Below are positions 25,041 to 31,994 of a stretch of 36,785 bases of DNA, in pieces. The notes beneath the pieces were generated by a model, which saw nothing but the letters and a program-made list of their open reading frames with translations, had not been told where the DNA came from and searched no databases. The translations under genes were made by a program, and so were the position numbers. Within the stretch, counting starts at the first letter, position 1, and every line of letters begins with the position of its first letter. Source of the stretch: Candidatus Obscuribacterales bacterium. GTDB lineage: Bacteria > Cyanobacteriota > Vampirovibrionia > Obscuribacterales > Obscuribacteraceae. Where the stretch lies: the NCBI GenBank assembly GCA_019746975.1, contig JAIERK010000099.1, positions 1-36,785 of the forward strand. Reading direction: 5' to 3'.

Positions 25041-25073
25041 AGAACACCGATCCATTTGGACCGGTGTTCTTTA
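25041..25073. terminator. Bidirectional terminator between the operon and the second Fur gene
   Basis: Arms AGAACACCG (25041-25049) and CGGTGTTCT (25062-25070) pair perfectly and extend by TCC/GGA across an A/C mismatch. TTT follows on the plus strand and ACCTTTTGC on the minus strand. It separates convergent genes. Confidence 0.65.
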
Positions 25074-25081
25074 GTAATGCT

Positions 25082-25492
25082 TCAGGCCTGGATTGGTTCT
25101 CTTGCAGGCTCGCAGGAAAAGCAGAGTCCAAAGATTTGAAAGTTGTGATAAAGCGGCGTGAACCGTTGCTCGACTAACAATTCCTTCGAGTCAAACGGGC
25201 ATTCAGCCAGCGGTTGCCTCTCATTGCACTTTACGCATACGAGGTGATGGCTGTGTGTAGTGGTGTCGTCATTGAAACCATAGCGAGCAGTGGTCTCATT
25301 AAGTCTTTCTCGCTTCAGCTCTCCATTTTCGACGAGAGTGTTCAATGCACGATATACGCTTGTCAGTCCGATGTGACGAGCGCTTCCAATCGAGTTGATC
25401 TTGTCGAAAAGCTCCATAGGAGTGGCACTGCCGACATCTTTCAAGGCAGTCAAAACAGCTCTTTGAGCTCTGGTTTTTCGTGAGTAAGTCAT
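25082..25492 (-). CDS. Fur-family regulator (short form)
   Basis: A 136-residue protein. The recognition helix is in HIGLTSVYRALNTLVENGEL; THSHHLVCVKCNERQPL holds the His-rich metal site and first CxxC, and FGLCFSCEP the second CxxC. Its length is standard for Fur, Zur or PerR, unlike the long regulator at 16353. It is transcribed towards the end of the PLP operon and divergently from the 514-residue gene, sharing a 155-base promoter region with it. I cannot tell from sequence whether it senses iron, zinc or peroxide. No ribosome site is evident at this ATG. Confidence 0.9.
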   Translation of the reverse strand: MTYSRKTRAQRAVLTALKDVGSATPMELFDKINSIGSARHIGLTSVYRALNTLVENGELKRERLNETTARYGFNDDTTTHSHHLVCVKCNERQPLAECPFDSKELLVEQRFTPLYHNFQIFGLCFSCEPAREPIQA

Positions 25493-25647
25493 GAAAACAG
25501 GAGGCTACTTAGTTTTACATTTGGTATCAGAATATGGTCATTATAACAAACCTAAAAACATGTTCCCTGTACAATTTCAAAGGTTATAAAAGATAATTAC
25601 TAGCGTGTGATTTAGCACAGTATTTTTTTTCGGGTATTTATTGCTCA

Positions 25648-27192
25648 ATGACAAATGTCGTTTCGACTAATCTTGCCGCATACGGCTTCCAGTCTGTAGG
25701 AAGACGTCTCGTACATAAATTTCGAGACCCAGATCTGTCTGCTTATATGAGGCAGAAGTCACTAGAGATGGTGAGTGCTGGTGGTGAAGGCTGGGCCACG
25801 CTCGAGCGGTACGACTGGCTGGATTCGCCATTGGGCACGTCGGATGTGCCTCGCTATCTTGTCAGAAGCTGGGATCACTTTTATTCTAGACGCGTGTCGG
25901 CGGCACTCGAGTATTCCGGCGAATTTCCGCGCGTTATGTCGCTTTTCCCGGGTCATACAGTACTGGCTCCAATTGGGAAAAGTTCCAGTTTTCGCTATCG
26001 TGGATCACTGGCGTATGAACAATTTCTTGATCTGTTTCAGTATACGAAGGGTGCTCCCTCGAGTACAGGTTTCGAGAACTTTTTGAAGAAGCAAGTTGTT
26101 GACGAAGATCCGTATTGGCCTTGGAAAGATGTAGCAATTCCTCGGCTTCAGTTCGTGACAGCCGACTATGATGCTATGTCCGACGTTGGCGATCCAGTGC
26201 TCCAGGCACAGGCGCAACGCAGTTTTCTCGAACGTCTGTATGCCGACTGCGCGGCCACTATCGGCGGTGCTAATCCGGAGCTGGCGTGTTTGAAGTTGGT
26301 CCATAGGGCGTGGACGGATACCGCGCTTCCCGTGTACTCGAAATTTGCGATCGCCGTTGTGAGCAGGGTTATGAACCAGGCTCGCGGGCGGCTCAATCAG
26401 GACAATCTATTGCCTTTCCTTTTTGAACTCGAATCTTTCGCCAGTTACGTAACCTACCTCAGTCGGATCGCCCCGGTTGCTTCGGGGTGGTATTCCAGCT
26501 CCTGGTTGGATGTAGGTTACTTGCCACTCACCCAGATTAGAGCTACGGAGCTTTGTGTGCGGCAGAGACTGATCGAAGAAGTGATCAATATTCCGCAGCG
26601 TGGGTTCGCCCCTGTGATTGTCAACGAGTTCGACAGCGTTGCAGATGGCAACCATCGCGTTACTTCAACCTGGATCTTCAACATACTCAAGCATGCCATG
26701 CACACGGAATGGTCGCTGGACAATGAGGATTTTCAGGCTAGAGTCAGAGAGTATGTGGAGGCGCATCGCGAGGCGCTTGGTATGGTGTCGCTGTATGAAT
26801 CGTTAAAGCAGCTGGCATCCTTCCTTGGCGATCGCCATGACCGCACCAGGCTTAATGGACTGTTGAAGCCGGCTCTAAAACGCGTCGGCGCAATTAGAAA
26901 ACTTCCCGTCGTGATGCTGCCGGAGTACTCGATGGGTACGGTCGAAAAAGAGATTTACGACAATCATGGACAGATGATGAGAGTACCACCGTCGCTATAT
27001 GCCGAAATTGCTCAATCGAGCGATATGGTATTGCCGGCGAGGGCATCCTATCATTTTACCGATGCTGTCCCAATGCCCTGGTTCGAAGTAGTAAGACATG
27101 CTGGATTCTCGGATTCGGAAGATAATGGTGCTCAATCAGAAAGCCCGCGAAGAAACCATTCGCTATCACGAAAACTATTACTCCTCTCATAA
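25648..27192 (+). CDS. Unrecognised 514-residue protein
   Basis: I do not recognise this protein. It is soluble, rich in aromatic residues, with no signal peptide, membrane helix or P-loop. The first 100 residues contain LVRSWDHFYSRRVSAALEYS and FPGHTVLAPIGKSSSFRY. The segment FDSVADGNHRVTSTWIF near residue 330 resembles the G-N-H-R catalytic/nucleotide loop of ParB-like/sulfiredoxin folds, but the rest does not support that family. KLPVVMLPEYSMGTVEKEIY lies near residue 425. The last 20 residues overlap the methyltransferase gene. Placement beside a Fur regulator and the PLP operon suggests it belongs to the same pathway. There is no clear ribosome site. Confidence 0.7.
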   Translation: MTNVVSTNLAAYGFQSVGRRLVHKFRDPDLSAYMRQKSLEMVSAGGEGWATLERYDWLDSPLGTSDVPRYLVRSWDHFYSRRVSAALEYSGEFPRVMSLFPGHTVLAPIGKSSSFRYRGSLAYEQFLDLFQYTKGAPSSTGFENFLKKQVVDEDPYWPWKDVAIPRLQFVTADYDAMSDVGDPVLQAQAQRSFLERLYADCAATIGGANPELACLKLVHRAWTDTALPVYSKFAIAVVSRVMNQARGRLNQDNLLPFLFELESFASYVTYLSRIAPVASGWYSSSWLDVGYLPLTQIRATELCVRQRLIEEVINIPQRGFAPVIVNEFDSVADGNHRVTSTWIFNILKHAMHTEWSLDNEDFQARVREYVEAHREALGMVSLYESLKQLASFLGDRHDRTRLNGLLKPALKRVGAIRKLPVVMLPEYSMGTVEKEIYDNHGQMMRVPPSLYAEIAQSSDMVLPARASYHFTDAVPMPWFEVVRHAGFSDSEDNGAQSESPRRNHSLSRKLLLLS

Positions 27193-27829
27193 GCTGTTTA
27201 AAGATGGTTGGCTGGCTCAGCCAGACGAGGAGATAGCAAACATTGCCAAAGTTTTGTCGGCAATAGAGGATGCGCGCGCGCTGGACATTGGTTGTGGTGT
27301 GGGGCGCAATGCCATTGCGCTGGCTCAAGCCATCCGGAGCTTTGGCGGTCGAGTTTATGCATGCGACATGTTGCCTTCGGCAATCGAGCAACTCGTAGGT
27401 TACGCACAGGAGATGGGGGTGAGTGACAGTGTTGTCGGTAGTTGTGCCGACATGGATGCGCTCGAGATCGATCCGACTTTCTATGATGCCATCATGGCAA
27501 TTTCGGTAATCGAGCACAGCGGTTCTGTGGAAGGTGTGCGTCGACTGCTTCGTCAAATGATCGGTGGTACCAGACCTGGTGGCGTGAATCGCGTTACCGT
27601 CTCGACGGACAGAAAGGTCACCGCCTGTGATACCGGAGAGGATGTCCCGACCGGGGTGGAGACTCCCATGTCTAAGGAAATTGTTGTATCGATGCTTCGT
27701 GAGGAGTATAGCGGGTGGCGGTTTGAAACACTGTCACTTGTGCCTTACAAGGAGCGCTTGGAATACAACGGTCGCCAGGTTGTCTGGACCTGCACCGATG
27801 TGAGCTTTCTGGCATTTAAATCGAAATAG
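27125..27829 (+). CDS. SAM-dependent methyltransferase
   Basis: ATG 27125 (GGAAG just upstream) gives 234 residues; an in-frame ATG at 27098 would overlap the previous gene more. Its start lies 68 bases inside the 514-residue gene, so translation is probably coupled. The Rossmann core shows motif I DIGCGVGRNAIALAQ, the acidic motif II end in VYACDMLPSAI and motif IV-like YDAIMAISVIEHS. The sequence before the core (YHENYYSSHKLFKDGWLAQP) resembles small-molecule methyltransferases of the TehB/UbiG-like group. The substrate is unknown; N-, O- or S-methylation of the pathway product is inference. Confidence 0.85.
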   Translation: MVLNQKAREETIRYHENYYSSHKLFKDGWLAQPDEEIANIAKVLSAIEDARALDIGCGVGRNAIALAQAIRSFGGRVYACDMLPSAIEQLVGYAQEMGVSDSVVGSCADMDALEIDPTFYDAIMAISVIEHSGSVEGVRRLLRQMIGGTRPGGVNRVTVSTDRKVTACDTGEDVPTGVETPMSKEIVVSMLREEYSGWRFETLSLVPYKERLEYNGRQVVWTCTDVSFLAFKSK

Positions 27830-27836
27830 CCAAAGA

Positions 27837-27861
27837 ACGAACCTTGGGAAGTAAGGTTCGT
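27837..27861 (+). terminator. Hairpin after the methyltransferase, probable weak terminator
   Basis: A perfect 9-bp stem (ACGAACCTT at 27837-27845 with 27853-27861), loop GGGAAGT, starting eight bases after the stop codon. A T-rich stretch (GTTGTTTTG) follows only after several bases, so termination may be inefficient. Confidence 0.5.
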
Positions 27862-27957
27862 CCAGTGGTTGTTTTGCTTCTCCGAAATAAACTTTCTGAA
27901 TGCGTCGGTTGTGCTGATTGCCCGTTGCTGCAGTTCACAAGACAGATAGTACTCAGG

Positions 27958-27979
27958 CAACGTTGCAACAACGTTGCAA
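27958..27979. repeat. Tandem 11-base repeat CAACGTTGCAA x2
   Basis: Two exact adjacent copies, 27958-27968 and 27969-27979. Each contains the palindromes AACGTT and GTTGCAAC (the latter completed by the following base), which could be binding sites for a dimeric regulator. Confidence 0.7.
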
Positions 27980-28284
27980 CTGGAAACTCGCGGAAAATTC
28001 TCGCAACGCCCGTATCTGTGAGCTTCTGGATCTGAAGACCGGGTTTGTAGTCGGGCGAACGCGGCAAAGCTCGACCGAATCAATCTTGGTGGACTCGGCA
28101 CGAATCAAGTGGGTTTGGATCGGCGCGTGGACTGGGGAAAATGGACCTGGGCGAGTTTTGGTGAGCCTCCAGTGGTTCAGGTGAAGTCGGTCTTTGCTGA
28201 GACCCCGGGCATTAGATCTTGTCGGTTCGGAGTATGAATTCGAAATGAAACTCATTCCCAAAACACGCCACCGCCGTCAGAAAC

Positions 28285-28300
28285 GGAAACCATTATCATG
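28285..28300. promoter_or_regulatory. Zur-like box A
   Basis: GGAAACCATTATCATG. One of three copies of a motif roughly rAAACsATTATCrT upstream of the His-rich protein gene. It resembles actinobacterial-type Zur sites (TGAAAAyGATTTTCA-like, from memory). Confidence 0.4.
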
Positions 28301-28340
28301 CTTCTTTCCTGAACGGCACCTTGTGCTGGTCTCGTGGAAA

Positions 28341-28358
28341 TGAAAACGATTATCGTCT
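28341..28358. promoter_or_regulatory. Zur-like box B
   Basis: TGAAAACGATTATCGTCT, containing the perfect palindrome ACGAT-T-ATCGT. The best of the three copies, about 205 bases before the His-rich gene. Confidence 0.5.
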
Positions 28359-28524
28359 CCTGATACTTTTTAACGCGCAATTTTATGATCACGGAAAGGC
28401 GCATGGGAGCCTGAGAAGCGTAAAGTGCACGGTTGTCCGTAGGCTTCATCTGTGGTGGCACGGATTGACGAGAATATTTCAGTGGATTATAAGGAAGAGG
28501 TATCGAAGAGCCGCGGCGCGGCGA

Positions 28525-28541
28525 CAACGATAATGGTTTTG
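28525..28541. promoter_or_regulatory. Zur-like box C
   Basis: CAACGATAATGGTTTTG, the same motif in reverse orientation (complement CAAAACCATTATCGTTG). It lies 22 bases before the ATG, close to or over the ribosome site region, so a bound repressor would block the leader directly. Confidence 0.5.
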
Positions 28542-28563
28542 ATTACCAAAACGGAGTGATTTA

Positions 28564-28887
28564 ATGAGTAACTGCAAGACACACGATCAACATGATCACA
28601 AGCATTCGAGCACATGCGGACACACTGCTGTGACGCATGGCGATCATATCGACTATCTCCATGATGGTCATCTTCATCATCAGCATGGAGATCATGTCGA
28701 CGAGCACTGCCTCGATTGTAGCGGTGGCCACAACTGCGCCGGTCATGATGACGGACACGTTCATGGAAAGGAATGCGGACACGAAGCCGTTCCCCATGGC
28801 GATCACGTTGATTACCTGGTAGATGGACATCTTCATCATTCGCATGAAGGGCACTGCGACGATCATGGCAAAGTAAAACTCGCCTGA
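28564..28887 (+). CDS. Histidine-rich metal-binding protein with internal duplication
   Basis: A 107-residue protein with GGAG eight bases before the ATG. About a third of its residues are His, with Asp and Cys. Two copies of a 31-residue unit are evident: residues 18-48 (C-G-H-T-A-V-T-H-G-D-H, then IDYLHDGHLHH) and 71-101 (C-G-H-E-A-V-P-H-G-D-H, then VDYLVDGHLHH). A CLDC and C58 lie between. No signal peptide. It should bind zinc or another transition metal and act as buffer or store; similar short His-rich proteins are often under Zur control. Three zinc-regulator-like boxes upstream fit this. It stands alone and is followed by a terminator. Confidence 0.85.
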   Translation: MSNCKTHDQHDHKHSSTCGHTAVTHGDHIDYLHDGHLHHQHGDHVDEHCLDCSGGHNCAGHDDGHVHGKECGHEAVPHGDHVDYLVDGHLHHSHEGHCDDHGKVKLA

Positions 28888-28909
28888 TTTTAGATATACG
28901 AATAATTCG

Positions 28910-28946
28910 AAAGCGACTCTCCTGACGGGAGGGTCGCTTTGTTTTG
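28910..28946 (+). terminator. Terminator after the His-rich gene
   Basis: Arms AAAGCGAC (28910-28917) and GTCGCTTT (28933-28940) are extended by CTCC/GGAG around the TGAC loop, and the second arm runs into TTTGTTTTG. Confidence 0.8.
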
Positions 28947-28986
28947 TATGCTTCGGCTGGCGCGTCCGGTACTTAGGCACGCGAGT

Positions 28987-29005
28987 GTGAATGACAATCT
29001 TTTTC
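28987..29005. promoter_or_regulatory. Fur-box-like site 4
   Basis: GTGAATGACAATCTTTTTC matches 14 of 19 positions of GATAATGATAATCATTATC. No gene starts within 300 bases downstream on the plus strand. Confidence 0.4.
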
Positions 29006-29030
29006 AAGTACGCGAACCGAGTAATTTGCG

Positions 29031-29049
29031 TTTGTTGAGAATCGTTCTC
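29031..29049. promoter_or_regulatory. Fur-box-like site 5
   Basis: TTTGTTGAGAATCGTTCTC matches 12 of 19 positions and contains the inverted repeat GAGAA-TCG-TTCTC. Forty-four bases from site 4. The rest of the gap 28888-29321 holds a minus-strand hairpin (next entry) and no gene. Confidence 0.45.
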
Positions 29050-29069
29050 GCTGGGGTGTGGTCAAAAAG

Positions 29070-29109
29070 AAAAAAGGGTGAGGGGCGAACGCGTAGCTAG
29101 GCGCCCCTC
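29070..29109 (-). terminator. Terminator-like hairpin on the minus strand
   Basis: GAGGGGCG (29080-29087) pairs with CGCCCCTC (29102-29109). Read on the minus strand, ACCC and then TTTTTT follow (complement of 29070-29075). No minus-strand gene lies just upstream of it, so it may end an unannotated or non-coding transcript. Confidence 0.4.
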
Positions 29110-29321
29110 TGCTAAAGGGGGCTGGCAAGAGAAGGCATTGCGCTCTTCTGTCACTATGAGCTGATTTTTGATTACGAACCCGAAAACTATCTATCATTAG
29201 GCATTCTCAGCTTTTGCATGTGTAAGGTCCAACCCGAACAATCGTCGGAATCCCAGTTACCACAAACCATCAGTCTCATCCGGAAACCTCCGGATTTTCA
29301 TCCACCAATTCGGAGTTTCCC

Positions 29322-29630
29322 ATGCTCAGCCATGAAACCCTGCTTTCACATCTCCCGTGCGATTCGGATAACGAGCGCCTGGAAGTTGTTTTGTGCACAA
29401 GAAGCGGACAACCGAGGTTGCTCGTGAGGCGTCAAACCTTCGGAGCAGGTGTAGGTTGGTACACCCAGTCGACGGTCGATCTGTCGATGAACCAGTTGTC
29501 CGGTTTACAGCAGTCTCTCTGCCTGGCGAAGTCGCTGGGGGCGTTCAGTCCTGCGTCTTCATGTGTCGAGTCGGGCTCTGATGACGATGGGCCTGTTCTC
29601 ATTCCATTCCCAGCACCACGGTCGGCTTAG
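29322..29630 (+). CDS. Small PC4-like protein, 102 residues
   Basis: CGGAG lies six bases before the ATG at 29322. The core (residues about 19-70) reads LEVVLCTRSGQPRLLVRRQTFG, then VGWYTQSTVDLSMNQLSGLQQ, a beta-sheet plus helix pattern like the single-stranded DNA-binding PC4/p15 domain found in small bacterial proteins. The tail of about 30 residues is acidic and Ser/Pro-rich (SGSDDDGPVLIPFPAP). Role unknown; a nucleic-acid-binding role is inferred from the domain only. It is 53 bases ahead of the CooC-like ATPase gene and probably co-transcribed with it. Confidence 0.7.
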   Translation: MLSHETLLSHLPCDSDNERLEVVLCTRSGQPRLLVRRQTFGAGVGWYTQSTVDLSMNQLSGLQQSLCLAKSLGAFSPASSCVESGSDDDGPVLIPFPAPRSA

Positions 29631-29683
29631 AGTTGACCTCCTTCGCTCCACTCTCTGTAGGGGCCTACTGAAAGGGAAAAGCT

Positions 29684-31024
29684 ATGCGTATCGCATTCCT
29701 TGGTAAGGGCGGATCCGGCAAGACCACCACCGCTGCAGGTTTTGTCCGTTCTCTGTCCGCGCGTTACCCGTTCGTTCTTGCCGTCGATGCCGACGTCAAC
29801 GCCCACTTCAAGACGGCTCTTGGTCTCACTGGTGATTCGGTTCACCTCGAGAGCCGGTTCGACGAGGTGATCGATCACCTTCGCGGTGCTCGGACCGACC
29901 TCGGCGAACGGCCCATGTTGGCGACGACGCCACCTTCAAGCAAGTCCAACTTCATCCGAGTGAAGCCGGATGATGAGCTGCTCAAGCGCTACGCGCTCAT
30001 CGATGGCAACATCGCGTTGCTCACGGTTGGGCACTACAAGGCTGCCGACGTGGGCGGGTCCTGCTACCACACCAAGCTGTTCGGCCTGGCGGCCATACTG
30101 CATCACATGCTCGACGGTGCCGATGACTTCGTCGTGGCTGATACCACCGCTGGTACCGATAACCTGGCCACCTCGCTCTGGTTCGCCTACGATATGAACG
30201 TCTTCGTCGTCGAACCGACCGCGAAGTCGGTCGGTGTCTACCGCGACTTCATCAGCGTCTCTGCCGAGATCGCCGAGAAGACCTATGTCGTGGGCAACAA
30301 AGTGGAAGGTGAGGAGGACGAGCAGTTCATCCGCGAGTCTGTCGAAGCCGGTCGCTACCTGGGAGGTATTCCGCTGTCGCGGCATCTCAAGCGCTTCGAG
30401 CAAGGTCGGGACGGAGCGCTCGATGCTTTCCGCAAGGAGCAGGAAGCTCCGCTCGAGGCTGTCCTCGAGAAGCTGCTCAGCCGAAAGCGTGACTGGACTG
30501 GATACCTGCAACGGCTGCGCGAAACACACACGCGCGTCTGTGGTGACTGGTTCAACACCTTCTATGGAACGCGGCTTGATGACGGGCTCGACGCCGAGTT
30601 CTCGTACGAGCTGTCGGAACAGCCAGGTTCCGACTACGTCGATGTGCCGTCAGCTAGCCACACCGCTGGTTCGTCCTGTGTGCCTAGCACGCAGAGCTCG
30701 GCGACGACCGAACTTGGCGGAGGCGAGACGCTTGTTGCTGCCGGCTCTACCGGCTCGGTCAACGTCTGCACAGGACCCTGTGCGGGTACCTGTGCGGGTA
30801 CCTGTGTGGGGACCGCCAAGTGCGCGACGACTTCCGGAAGTGACGGGGACGCAAAGCCAGGAGCGATGGCTCTGGTCGTGATTCAGTCTCCCGTCGTCGT
30901 CCCTGCGGTGGATAAGCAAGAGGAGTCTCAGGCTCCGCTGATGGCATCGCCTGACGGTGTGATCGCCGCTAACGATGCTTCAAAAGTCGTGCCGCAGGGG
31001 GACGCCGTAGGCGATACTCCCTGA
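29684..31024 (+). CDS. CooC/MinD-type ATPase with cysteine-repeat tail
   Basis: A 446-residue protein; AAAGGGA precedes the ATG. Residues 1-290 form a SIMIBI ATPase with deviant Walker A GKGGSGKT (7-14) and the switch DADVN (35-39), as in CooC, the ATPase that helps insert nickel into CO dehydrogenase. The ADTTAG segment (152-157) is the switch II region. The paired Cys-x-Cys of CooC is not obvious; only GGSCYHT (124-130) is seen. Residues 310-446 are a Ser/Thr/Ala-rich tail with regularly spaced cysteines (362, 366, 370, 374, 380) in C-x3-C-x3-C-x3-C-x5-C. No nickel enzyme is in the window. A [2Fe-2S] ferredoxin follows, 226 bases on. Confidence 0.75.
   Translation: MRIAFLGKGGSGKTTTAAGFVRSLSARYPFVLAVDADVNAHFKTALGLTGDSVHLESRFDEVIDHLRGARTDLGERPMLATTPPSSKSNFIRVKPDDELLKRYALIDGNIALLTVGHYKAADVGGSCYHTKLFGLAAILHHMLDGADDFVVADTTAGTDNLATSLWFAYDMNVFVVEPTAKSVGVYRDFISVSAEIAEKTYVVGNKVEGEEDEQFIRESVEAGRYLGGIPLSRHLKRFEQGRDGALDAFRKEQEAPLEAVLEKLLSRKRDWTGYLQRLRETHTRVCGDWFNTFYGTRLDDGLDAEFSYELSEQPGSDYVDVPSASHTAGSSCVPSTQSSATTELGGGETLVAAGSTGSVNVCTGPCAGTCAGTCVGTAKCATTSGSDGDAKPGAMALVVIQSPVVVPAVDKQEESQAPLMASPDGVIAANDASKVVPQGDAVGDTP
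30779..30805. repeat. In-frame 12-base tandem repeat in the ATPase tail
   Basis: TGTGCGGGTACC occurs twice in a row (30779-30790, 30791-30802), with a third, partial TGT following. It encodes the C-A-G-T units of the cysteine tail and shows recent expansion by slippage. Confidence 0.85.
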
Positions 31025-31250
31025 GGTTCGCAAGCGTTTGGAGCTCGTGGCTCCTGGCGCTTCGAGTCAAATCGACTCGATGATGTCGGCACACCTGTCG
31101 ACGAGGTATGGTGTGCCCAGAGGAGGTGCGTTCTTCTTAGCGGAACGCACCGTTCTCGGCATCTCGAAGCCGGGAGTGATGAAGTACGACGGGAATGCCC
31201 GTTGTGCACATGCTCGGCATATTCCTCCTAGAAAAAAAGCAAGGTGCTAT

Positions 31251-31556
31251 ATGCCAGAGAAAACGAAGATTCACGTTTGCTCCAAAGGCAAACGTTGCTC
31301 CAAACGTGATTCAGATAAGGTTTTGAAGCTCATCAAGCTCGAACTCAAGACCCAACAAGTCGAGGACAAGGTCGAGGTCTGCGCCGAGGGCTGCATGGGC
31401 CTGTGCAGCACCGGTCCGACGGTGATCGTCACGCCTGATGGTACGCAGTACGGTGGCGTGACGGAAGCTGACGCGGCTGAAATCGTCAGGGTGCACGCCA
31501 ATGGCGCTAAGCCGATCGACCGCCTTCTTGCGAGTAACGTTCGTAAGAAGAAGTAG
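31251..31556 (+). CDS. Thioredoxin-like [2Fe-2S] ferredoxin
   Basis: The open frame extends back to 31038, but AAGGTG just before ATG 31251 and the family's N-terminus (MPEKTKIHVCSKGKRCSK) fix the start, giving 101 residues. Four cysteines in the pattern C10-x5-C, then VCAEGCMGLCSTGP, match the thioredoxin-fold [2Fe-2S] ferredoxins related to NuoE and Aquifex Fd. GPTVIVTPDGTQYGGVTEAD follows, as in this family. It transfers single electrons to an unknown partner. A strong terminator lies 21 bases after the stop. Confidence 0.88.
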   Translation: MPEKTKIHVCSKGKRCSKRDSDKVLKLIKLELKTQQVEDKVEVCAEGCMGLCSTGPTVIVTPDGTQYGGVTEADAAEIVRVHANGAKPIDRLLASNVRKKK

Positions 31557-31577
31557 TCGTGCTGCCGGGCGGCTTTC

Positions 31578-31626
31578 GACGGAGGAGAGGTGCACGGACT
31601 GCATCTCTCCTCCGTCGGAGGTTTTT
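31578..31626 (+). terminator. Strong terminator after the ferredoxin
   Basis: GACGGAGGAGAG (31578-31589) pairs with CTCTCCTCCGTC (31605-31616) and the stem continues, through a G-T pair, into TGCA/TGCA. GGAGG and TTTTT follow. Confidence 0.9.
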
Positions 31627-31631
31627 ATCAC

Positions 31632-31914
31632 TTTTGGTCATTTCGACGTTTAAGCAAGCGTCTGGGACAGCAAGAGAAGTTGCGCGTTTTCCCTTCGCTC
31701 TCTCCAACCATCCTGGGTGACATTTTCTAGTCGTTTTCTAGACCTTTCTTGTCATTTCGATGCTCTAAACCGGTCTAGGAATGAGAGGTTGGAGGTATTC
31801 CTGCGCTCGCCTCGGCAAGTCCTGGTCGGTTTTTATACCCTTTTGTCATTTCGTCGCCTTGGCAGAGTTCCAACCTCTCGACCAGTCAGGACTTAAGTGC
31901 TTTTGGTCATTTCG
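31632..31914. repeat. Four dispersed copies of a TTGTCATTTCG motif
   Basis: Copies lie at 31632-31645, 31745-31759, 31841-31853 and 31901-31914, each TTTTgGTCATTTCG or a close variant, spaced 113, 96 and 60 bases. Copies 1 and 3 are both preceded by GGTTTTTAT. Two inverted pairs lie among them: GAGAGGTTGGA (31783-31793) with 31869-31879, and AAGTCCTG (31817-31824) with 31887-31894. No gene is supported in 31557-31994. Confidence 0.6.
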
Positions 31915-31916
31915 CG

Positions 31917-31945
31917 AAAAACGAACGTGGGACCCGCCACGTTCG
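31917..31945 (-). terminator. Terminator of the ACMSD transcript
   Basis: CGAACGTGG (31922-31930) pairs with CCACGTTCG (31937-31945), loop GACCCG. On the minus strand TTTTT follows directly (complement of 31917-31921), about 50 bases after the ACMSD-like stop. Confidence 0.8.
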
Positions 31946-31994
31946 CTTTCGGAGTCAGTACGGTCCTTCCGGGTGAAAACCAGCTCCGCGGAAG

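Larger units (their letters stand above)
27862..28563. other. Long regulatory gap before the His-rich gene
   Basis: About 700 bases with no supportable gene. It contains an 11-base tandem duplication (27958-27979) and three related boxes (28285-28300, 28341-28358, 28525-28541) that look like zinc-regulator sites; each is listed separately. Confidence 0.5.

Noticed and set aside
27837..27861. tRNA or other RNA gene
   Set aside because: The stem-loop contains TTCG but no cloverleaf arms could be formed.
27958..27979. CRISPR-like array
   Set aside because: Only two 11-base copies without spacers; no cas genes.
29684..31024. ParA/MinD partition gene
   Set aside because: Motifs are of this superfamily, but no ParB or parS neighbour is seen and the DADVN switch fits CooC better.
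31038..31250. N-terminal extension of the ferredoxin frame
   Set aside because: The family normally starts near ATG 31251, which has a ribosome site; the added 71 residues look unfolded and are unlike ferredoxins.
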